A stretch of 58,738 nucleotides of DNA from Planctomyces sp. SH-PL62 (GTDB taxonomy: Bacteria; Planctomycetota; Planctomycetia; Planctomycetales; Planctomycetaceae). The stretch spans positions 1 through 58,738 of the forward strand of contig CAMDEA010000031.1 in the NCBI GenBank assembly GCA_945893045.1. Direction: 5' to 3'. The stretch's first letter is position 1. Each line of letters starts with the position of its first letter. The position numbers and the translations under genes are program-made. The notes below the pieces were generated by a model. The model was given only the letters and a program-made list of their open reading frames with translations, was not told the origin of the DNA and did no database searches. This document shows, piece by piece, positions 52,837 through 58,738 of the stretch.

Positions 52837-54213
52837 ATGCTGACCATCGAACACGCTCGACCAACCAGCAACTGCCAAGGTATTTCACGCCGGACAGCGA
52901 TCAAAGCTGGCTTCCTCGGCTTGTCGGGTCTGACGCTCGGCGACTTGCTGCGTCTGCGAGCATCTGGTGCGGCGGAGAAAAACGATAAGTCCGTGATCCT
53001 CATCTGGTTGGATGGCGGTCCAAGTCAATTGGAGAGCTATGATCCAAAACCGCACGCGCCGTCCGATTATCGCGGGCCGTTTGGAGCGTTGCAGACCAAC
53101 GTGCCGGGTATGATCGTCTCCGAGACATTGCCATTGCACGCGAAGCTCGCCGACAAGATGGCCTACGTTCGTTCGGTGCATCACGACAACGGCGATCACT
53201 TTGCCGGCGGCCATTGGATGCTGACCGGACGGTTCGGTTCGAACGCGGCCAGCTTGCCCCAGAAATATCCGTCGTTCGGTTCGTACATCTCCAAGTTGCG
53301 CGGACCGAACGTCGCAGGGATGCCAGCGTATGTGGGACTCCCGGCCGCTCAGAGCATTTATTTGTTTCCCGGCTACATGGGAGCCGCGTATCTCGGAGCG
53401 GCGTACAACCCGTTCGATGTGGACACCGAGCAGAAATACCTGGGCTACAACTCTCAGGGGAAATTCGGGCGGCCAAAGTGTCTCGACAGTTTTGGCAAGT
53501 TGGAAAAGTCCCGCGCGGGTGATCGACAGTCGTTGCTCAGCGGCCTCGACCAGATCGAGCGGCAAGCCGATCAGTCGGGCTTGATGAAGACGGTCGATCG
53601 GTATCAGCAAGATGCGTTCTCGATGGTGCTGGGTGGAAAAGCTCGCGAAGCGTTCAATCTCGACTTGGAAGACCCGAAGGCGATCGACAAATACGGTAAC
53701 AACCCGTGGGGTCGCTACACGCTGATGGCTCGGCGGTTGGTCGAAGCGGGCACGACGTTCGCCACCGTCGATATGCCGCACTGGGACGATCACTCGAACA
53801 TCGAAAAAGGTCACGGCGGCAAACTGGAAGCGGTCGATCGCGCCGTCGCCGCGCTGATCGACGACCTCGATGTGCGTGGCATTCTCGATCGCACGCTGGT
53901 CATCGTGATGGGCGAGTTCGGCCGCACTCCGAAGATCAACAACGGCCAACCCGGCATTGCCATTCCCGGCCGCGACCACTGGGGCAACGCGATCTCCGTG
54001 ATGATGGCCGGAGGCGGACTCAAAGGCGGCGTGGTCGTCGGCGCCACGAACTCGAAAGCCGAATTCCCCATCGAACGCGCCCTCAAGCCCGCCGATATTC
54101 TCGCGACTGTTTACCACGTCATGGGGATTGATCCATCAACCTCGTTCAAAGACTTCGCTGGCCGCCCCGTTCCGATGCTTGATGAAGGGGCGGCAATCTC
54201 GGAGTTAGTTTGA
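52837..54213 (+). CDS. Tat-exported DUF1501 protein (1)
   Basis: 458 residues from ATG 52837. A twin-arginine signal (SRRTAIKAGFLGLSGLTLG) is followed by the DUF1501 domain of the alkaline-phosphatase/sulfatase-like superfamily: IWLDGGPSQLESYDPKP, HHDNGDHFAGGHWM, GEFGRTPKIN and GRDHWGNA. DUF1501 proteins usually accompany DUF1549/DUF1553 cytochrome-type proteins in planctomycetes; here they come as a pair of DUF1501 genes. The second (54316) is homologous but diverged. The substrate is unknown. Confidence 0.92.
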   Translation: MLTIEHARPTSNCQGISRRTAIKAGFLGLSGLTLGDLLRLRASGAAEKNDKSVILIWLDGGPSQLESYDPKPHAPSDYRGPFGALQTNVPGMIVSETLPLHAKLADKMAYVRSVHHDNGDHFAGGHWMLTGRFGSNAASLPQKYPSFGSYISKLRGPNVAGMPAYVGLPAAQSIYLFPGYMGAAYLGAAYNPFDVDTEQKYLGYNSQGKFGRPKCLDSFGKLEKSRAGDRQSLLSGLDQIERQADQSGLMKTVDRYQQDAFSMVLGGKAREAFNLDLEDPKAIDKYGNNPWGRYTLMARRLVEAGTTFATVDMPHWDDHSNIEKGHGGKLEAVDRAVAALIDDLDVRGILDRTLVIVMGEFGRTPKINNGQPGIAIPGRDHWGNAISVMMAGGGLKGGVVVGATNSKAEFPIERALKPADILATVYHVMGIDPSTSFKDFAGRPVPMLDEGAAISELV

Positions 54214-54217
54214 AATC

Positions 54218-54300
54218 AGCGGAGATTAGCGTCGAAGAGTGTTCCAAAACTGTTCTGAAAGAGTTTGGGAACACTGATCTTCGCTAATCGACGCGAATAA
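54218..54300. repeat. Imperfect inverted repeat, family Q, between the DUF1501 genes
   Basis: Left GGAGATTAGCGTCGAAGAGT and right GATCTTCGCTAATCGACGC pair imperfectly, and inner GTTCC and GGAAC sequence also pair. There is no GTRG head. It lies in the 102-bp gap between the two DUF1501 genes and could modulate transcription between them. Confidence 0.55.
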
Positions 54301-54315
54301 AAGGGAGCAACTTCA

Positions 54316-55668
54316 ATGATGACAAGCGATGTCCTTCAAACGCGAATTCAACCGGCGGTCAGTGATCTCATTCGAGTGGGCTCGCGCCGTTGGTTTCTTC
54401 AAACTGGTTTGGCTGGCTTCGGTGGTCTGACTCTGCCGGCGTTGCTGCGAGCGAACGAAGCAGTCAAGGCGTCGGATCGAAAGGCGATCATCCTCTTCTG
54501 GCTCTCTGGTGGTCCTAGTCATTTGGACATGTGGGATCCAAAACCGGATGCGCCGCGCGAGATTCGGGGGCCGTTCTCGTCCATCGAATCGTGCGTGCCG
54601 GGGGTTCGCCTCTCCGAGCATCTGCCGAAGCAAGCTTCGATCATGGATAAGCTGACGATCATCCGGTCGGTCGATTGCAAGGCGAGCAATCACACGCCGA
54701 TCACGATGCAGGCGGGGAACCCGTTGGCTCGGCGAGTGGACAAGGTCAGGGATGGCGACGGCTATCCGTCGATGGGTTCGGTGGTCGCGAAGTTTCGTGG
54801 CTCGAACGACCCGCGCATGCCGGCGTTTGTCGGGCTGGCTCCCAGTTGGAAAGCGGACGTGTGGGAGTCCGGGCAGATGGGTTCACAGTTCGCACCGGTC
54901 GATGGTGGCGAACTCGCCGGCCGGATCTCGTTGCCGCAGGGGATTCAGTTGGATCGGCTCGGCAATCGCGACGAGTTGCGTCGGCAATTTGATCAACTCT
55001 TGCGAGACCGCGATCGCACCGAAACGATGGTGAATGCCGATCGCTACACGGCTCAGGCAATGGATCTCGTCACGTCGGGTCACGCCGCGAAAGCGTTTGA
55101 TTTGAGCCAGGAAAAGGATTCTTTGCGAGACGCCTACGGCCGCGATTCGGTCGGCGAGAAGGCGCTGCTGGCGCGAAGATTGGTCGAGGCGGGTGTGACG
55201 TTCGTGTTGGTCAGCGCACGCTGGGGTTACTTCGACAACCACGGCGACAACGTTCCGCCTTGGGGCGGAATCGAAAAAGGGCTGGCTCCGATCCTGCCGA
55301 CGGTCGATCGCACGGTTTATCACCTTGTCACTGACCTCGAACAGCGCGGGTTGCTCGACAAGACGCTCGTGCTGATGATGGGCGAATTTGGCCGTGGCCC
55401 GATCATGACGAAGGACGCCGGCCGTGATCATTGGCTCAACTGCATGAGCATGATTCTCGCCGGAGGCGGCCTGAAGCACGGCCAGGTCATCGGCAGCACC
55501 GACTCGCGCGGCTACGACATCAAGGACCGCCCCGTGCGTCCGCAGGATCTCGCTGCAACCGTGTTCAAGTACGCGGGCATCGATCTCGCGACGCATTGGG
55601 TCAACCCGCAAGGCCGGCCGATTCCGATCGTGACCGAAGGCGGACAGCCGATTGCCGAGTTGCTGTAG
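54316..55668 (+). CDS. Tat-exported DUF1501 protein (2)
   Basis: 450 residues. A twin-arginine signal (SRRWFLQTGLAGFGGLTL) is followed by DUF1501 motifs LFWLSGGPSHLDMWDPKP, GEFGRGPIM and AGRDHWLNCMSM. It follows the first DUF1501 gene on the same strand, perhaps as one transcription unit with a hairpin between. The stop TAG (55666-55668) is the TAG of the GTAG head of a family G REPIN. An ATG two codons before the annotated start region is not stronger. Confidence 0.92.
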   Translation: MMTSDVLQTRIQPAVSDLIRVGSRRWFLQTGLAGFGGLTLPALLRANEAVKASDRKAIILFWLSGGPSHLDMWDPKPDAPREIRGPFSSIESCVPGVRLSEHLPKQASIMDKLTIIRSVDCKASNHTPITMQAGNPLARRVDKVRDGDGYPSMGSVVAKFRGSNDPRMPAFVGLAPSWKADVWESGQMGSQFAPVDGGELAGRISLPQGIQLDRLGNRDELRRQFDQLLRDRDRTETMVNADRYTAQAMDLVTSGHAAKAFDLSQEKDSLRDAYGRDSVGEKALLARRLVEAGVTFVLVSARWGYFDNHGDNVPPWGGIEKGLAPILPTVDRTVYHLVTDLEQRGLLDKTLVLMMGEFGRGPIMTKDAGRDHWLNCMSMILAGGGLKHGQVIGSTDSRGYDIKDRPVRPQDLAATVFKYAGIDLATHWVNPQGRPIPIVTEGGQPIAELL

Positions 55669-55729
55669 GTTGGGTCTCTGACCCGACCAATGGCCAAATG
55701 CAGGAGGTCGGGTCGGAGACCCAACCTAC
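55665..55729. repeat. REPIN, family G, forming the stops of two convergent genes
   Basis: GTAG 55665-55668, hairpin GTTGGGTCtctGACCCGAC unit, and inverted unit ending CTAC 55726-55729. The left TAG is the stop of the DUF1501 gene. On the other strand the GTAG at 55729-55726 gives the stop of the LutC gene. Confidence 0.94.
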
Positions 55730-56322
55730 GGCGAGCAGCCGACGACGAACACGGTCATCGAGCGTGGGCCGTGCGCACCGATCACGAGTGACTGCTCGAT
55801 GTCGGCGGTCTTTGAGGGGCCGGAGATGAACGCTCCGAAGCGCGGCTGATCGAACGAGAGGCGACGATAGGCTGCGTGCATGTTCGGCACGATGTCGTTT
55901 GCCGAGATCACCAGCGCGAGATGTTGAGCAATGAAGTAGATCGCGCGCTGCTTCACGCCATCGTCGCTGATCCACACGGCTCCGTTTTCGGCGACGGCGA
56001 ATTGACCGGGGAGGATTGCGAAGTCGATGTCTTCCGTCGCGTGTGGGTCGTCGATTTGTGCGAGGTCCGTGTTGCCATGAACTCCTTCGATGAGCGAGAC
56101 CGTCTTCTTCGCATTCCGCCATTCAGACAATGCGGACAGTTCGGAGTTCAGCATCGCCGTATCAGCGACTTTGACCGCTCGGCCACCAACGGATTCCAAA
56201 ACGGAGGCGAATTGTGCGCACACGTCGCTGAATTGAATCCAGGATTGATCGAGGCTTGGCAGTGGAGCTTCAGGCAAGTGATGCCGGCGAATGGCGGTGA
56301 GGATGTTTTGCTTGGAAGTCAT
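55726..56322 (-). CDS. lutC: LutC/LUD-family protein (lactate utilisation-type)
   Basis: 198 residues, the normal size. LUD-domain features are seen: AVAENGAVWISDDGVKQRAIYFIAQHLALVISANDIVPNMHAAY and a final IEQSLVIGAHGPRSMTVFVVG. In other bacteria LutC acts with LutA and LutB in L-lactate oxidation. Those partners are not in the window, so the gene is either at an operon end or isolated. The stop TAG (55728-55726) is the TAG of the family G REPIN. The GAF-HlyD gene lies 59 bases upstream on the same strand. Confidence 0.85.
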   Translation of the reverse strand: MTSKQNILTAIRRHHLPEAPLPSLDQSWIQFSDVCAQFASVLESVGGRAVKVADTAMLNSELSALSEWRNAKKTVSLIEGVHGNTDLAQIDDPHATEDIDFAILPGQFAVAENGAVWISDDGVKQRAIYFIAQHLALVISANDIVPNMHAAYRRLSFDQPRFGAFISGPSKTADIEQSLVIGAHGPRSMTVFVVGCSP

Positions 56323-56381
56323 CGGAGCTTTGAAAAGGTGTGATCACGGCTTTCGGCCGTCGGCAATCGGCTTTCGGCCGG

Positions 56382-58313
56382 TCAGAACAGGACGCGGGTT
56401 TGCAGGAATTCGAGCAACTCGCGCAGCCAAACGTAACCCAGAGAACGACGGCCGCAGTTGATCTTGGCGATCACGCTGGAACCGGGACGCAGGTCGGGGA
56501 TGTTTTTCGGATTCAGCGTGACCTTCGCCAGCGTGGAGAGTTCTCCGTCCTGATCGAGATCGGTGGCGAGATGCACGTCATCCAAAGTTGCCGAGTAAGT
56601 CGTCTTGGGGGACATGCGGAACAGAAACCGAACCGACAATGGGTTCGCGTCTTTTGCGGCGGCTTGAGCGGCGAGGACATGCCGGACGTGCCGGTCGGGG
56701 ATGCGCAGTTCGAGTTGCCACGGCCCTGTGGGATCGACGACTTGCATCAGCAGTTGGCCTTGCCGCACCGGCCGCGACTCCAGCGAGCGGATCAAATCCC
56801 AACGGACCACGTGTCCGGCGATCGGCGAACGCAGTGTCAGTTCGGCGACGCGGCGATTCACGATTTCCAATTGGCGTCCCAGGCTTTCGAGCGTTTTCTT
56901 GAGTTCTTCCTCTTCCGCCGCGAGTTGTCCTGCCGACGTCGATGTGGGGCGACGATCGTGATCGACGCGAGTGGCCCTGATGGCCCCCAGCCGTGCGTTA
57001 CTCGTCGCGATCTCGCCTCGAATGCGCTGCTCTTCGAGGTCCAGATCGGGATTCCGCATCACCGCCAGCGTCTTTCCTTCGTCAACGGCTGCGGTGTTGT
57101 CGACGAAGACCTTGGTGATGACACCATCGGCCGGCGCATAGATGTGCCGCCGCCGCGCTGGTTGGACTTGGCCGTGCGACTCCAGTTCAAAATTCGTGGG
57201 GATGAGAGCCAGCGCGAGCAGGACGCCGACGATCGATATCGCGATCGTGCGGACTCGGCGCGAGGGAGCCAAAGCTTTCCACCTCAACAACCGACTTCTT
57301 AATCCGTGAGACTCATGGGCCGCCGCGTTGGTCAGCGCGGTTGTGGCATGGCGGCAGACTTCGGTGACGCCGTCGAAATCCGGGTGAAGCGGCGCATTGC
57401 TGAACGATTCCAACACGACCGCACCGCAGGCTTCGTCCCACGAGCCGGGCTGCGAGCCAAGCGGTTCGACACGGACACGGTTCGCGCCGGATTCTTGGAG
57501 GTACGCTTTCGCCGCATCCGTTGATTCATCGGCGGATGTCCACGGCAACGCGGTTCCTTGGTGGCGAACATCGAACACAAGCTGCTCGATTGCGCGGCTG
57601 GCGTTCGCGCGGCGGTTGATTTCGTTGACGGAGGTCGCGGCTTCCAGTCGGAAACCGGATTCATCCGCCAGCAACACGCTGACGCGATCGATTCGTAACG
57701 CGGCCGCGCCTTCGTTCGCCAGATCGAGCGCAATGCGGCGACGATCCAACGTGGTGTGCAGGGTCTGACACAAGGCGGCGACATGATCGCGCTCGACCGC
57801 CAGCGAGAACATCCGCTCGAGTTGTCGGCCGCGATGAAATTCGACCACGATCGCGGCGACCGCAGCGACCACGTCCGCGATGTTCTCGCCACGTTGAGCC
57901 GCTGGCGGCAAACGCACATCGAGCGCCAATCGCAACGACGGAGCCACCGAGACACAGGCGATGCACCGCGCGAACTCCAGGGCGTTCGGCAATCGTCCAC
58001 CGGCTCCGGGCGGCACGAGGACGGTTCGATCCGCTTCCAAGCGGCCGATGGGTTCGACCGCTTGGGCGACGCGATCTCGGTCCAATTCACGGCGGGAGTC
58101 GAAGAGCAGCGACACGCTTTCGTCGCGAGCCGACCAAACCGCCACGCTGTCGGCTTCCAAAATGTCGGCTAATTCGCCCAGCACCTGCCGGTAATAGTCC
58201 CCCGTCGCGACGGTTGTCCGAGCCAGGGTCTCGGCATGTTCCAGCAAGCCATCCACGCGCGCCAGCAACGACGCGGATCGGGCGACAGATTCCGATTGGC
58301 TAGGGAAGGTCAT
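56382..58313 (-). CDS. GAF-like plus HlyD-type membrane-fusion protein
   Basis: 643 residues from ATG 58313; the frame is open to 58715, but that part is translated repeat and leader. The N-terminal half (about 1-330) looks like two GAF-type sensor domains (LADILEADSVAVWSARDES; ALRIDRVSVLLADESGFRLEA). A single transmembrane helix (about 350-368) is followed by an HlyD-like region with a biotinyl/lipoyl-type hairpin (HIYAPADGVITKVFVDN), a coiled coil (LAAEEEELKKTLESLGRQLE) and a second barrel-like part. Such proteins pair with ABC exporters of type I secretion; no ABC or TolC gene is in the window. The GAF half would lie in the cytoplasm. Confidence 0.78.
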   Translation of the reverse strand: MTFPSQSESVARSASLLARVDGLLEHAETLARTTVATGDYYRQVLGELADILEADSVAVWSARDESVSLLFDSRRELDRDRVAQAVEPIGRLEADRTVLVPPGAGGRLPNALEFARCIACVSVAPSLRLALDVRLPPAAQRGENIADVVAAVAAIVVEFHRGRQLERMFSLAVERDHVAALCQTLHTTLDRRRIALDLANEGAAALRIDRVSVLLADESGFRLEAATSVNEINRRANASRAIEQLVFDVRHQGTALPWTSADESTDAAKAYLQESGANRVRVEPLGSQPGSWDEACGAVVLESFSNAPLHPDFDGVTEVCRHATTALTNAAAHESHGLRSRLLRWKALAPSRRVRTIAISIVGVLLALALIPTNFELESHGQVQPARRRHIYAPADGVITKVFVDNTAAVDEGKTLAVMRNPDLDLEEQRIRGEIATSNARLGAIRATRVDHDRRPTSTSAGQLAAEEEELKKTLESLGRQLEIVNRRVAELTLRSPIAGHVVRWDLIRSLESRPVRQGQLLMQVVDPTGPWQLELRIPDRHVRHVLAAQAAAKDANPLSVRFLFRMSPKTTYSATLDDVHLATDLDQDGELSTLAKVTLNPKNIPDLRPGSSVIAKINCGRRSLGYVWLRELLEFLQTRVLF

Positions 58314-58738
58314 GGGGCCGAACGGTAAGCCTTTAGATTGCGGGATGCGAGAGGCGGACGGACATAGGACAGGAAGATTTAGGACAGGAAAACCAAGCAG
58401 AGCAATAGGAGTTCGATCTGCGTCCAGACTCGCCCCTCCTTCACGATGTTGCCAACAAATCCAGGAATCGCCGTCGCAGGTTCGCGAACTCCCTGTCCCA
58501 AATCTTCCTGTCAAAACTGGCCCGTATGTGCTGCTGGGCCGCACTGACAGGCCGGTGTGCTTGCCCATCTTCCGCAAATTGGCTGCCTGACGCCGTCGAG
58601 CCGCTGGAAAGGTCTCATTGATCGTTTCGACCCGCAGAATCGGAAAATTTTCTCCCATCGGCAGAGTCGAGTGCCGATGACTAGGGGGAGGCATCTCAGA
58701 GATGTGGTGTCTCAAGATTGTGTCTGTTGAATTTAGAG
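58314..58738. other. Gene-free 3' end of the window with inverted repeat, family U
   Basis: About 58364-58389 contains GGACAGGAAGATTTAGGACAG, and 58490-58516 contains the complement (CTGTCCCAAATCTTCCTGTC-type). This is an imperfect inverted repeat of about 150 bp upstream of the GAF-HlyD gene. A fragment of the same motif (GGGACAGGAAGAT) lies at 30611-30623. The remainder of the interval has no other recognisable content. Confidence 0.6.

Noticed and set aside
52885..54117. 410-codon minus-strand frame opposite DUF1501-1
   Set aside because: Shadow frame in GC-rich DNA; the DUF1501 motifs on the plus strand are unambiguous.

Overview
The window looks like a chromosomal segment of a planctomycete (phylum Planctomycetota, probably Planctomycetales). 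The evidence is GC-rich DNA with six large membrane Ser/Thr kinases carrying modular C-terminal sensors, a DUF1559 prepilin, two DUF1501 proteins with Tat signals, ASPIC/UnbV (CRTAC1-like) proteins, a multihaem cytochrome and a cysteine-rich YTV-type wall protein. No rRNA, tRNA, CRISPR array or prophage was recognised.

Layout. 1-17272: five tandem paralogous kinases (K1-K5) in one direction, with a REP-associated tyrosine transposase (RAYT, 3544-4215) between K1 and K2. The kinases share an N-terminal module and kinase domain but carry different sensors: LamG+LRR, C-type lectin+FGE+LRR+LamG-like, TPR-like, FGE, LamG+WD40. 17322-19146: a 3-methyladenine glycosylase facing an RlmM/FtsJ-type RNA methyltransferase. 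19316-25144 (minus): a sixth kinase (K6, two FGE domains plus WD40) interrupted by two in-frame stops. 25669-30398: a pilin-like protein, a Tat-exported Gfo/Idh/MocA oxidoreductase, small membrane and zinc-ribbon proteins, and the Cys-rich protein. 30633-41599: an M24 peptidase, a PQQ-type sugar dehydrogenase/cytochrome c, an S9 peptidase, a small protein plus retropepsin-like pair, a MetE-like protein, a HemL-like aminotransferase and a MATE exporter. 41939-50530: a seven-haem cytochrome flanked by two inverted paralogous TPR + ASPIC/UnbV pairs. 50707-58313: a lipoprotein, a DUF1559 prepilin, two DUF1501 proteins, LutC, and a GAF-HlyD membrane-fusion-like protein.

The main signal is not a gene. 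About twenty long inverted repeats are scattered through the window. Most have the architecture of REPINs: a GTAG or GTGG head followed by a short hairpin, paired with an inverted copy. They belong to more than ten sequence families. A RAYT gene sits between two copies of one family. Many elements lie inside genes and are translated in frame, especially in the kinases, where three unrelated hairpins occupy the same C-lobe loop in three paralogs. Several lie exactly at gene ends, so that the TAG of the GTAG head is the stop codon of the neighbouring gene. One hairpin in K1, built on a 7-bp tandem repeat, puts the gene out of frame. I read this as a genome shaped by REPIN/RAYT activity, with the kinase array as a tolerant target.
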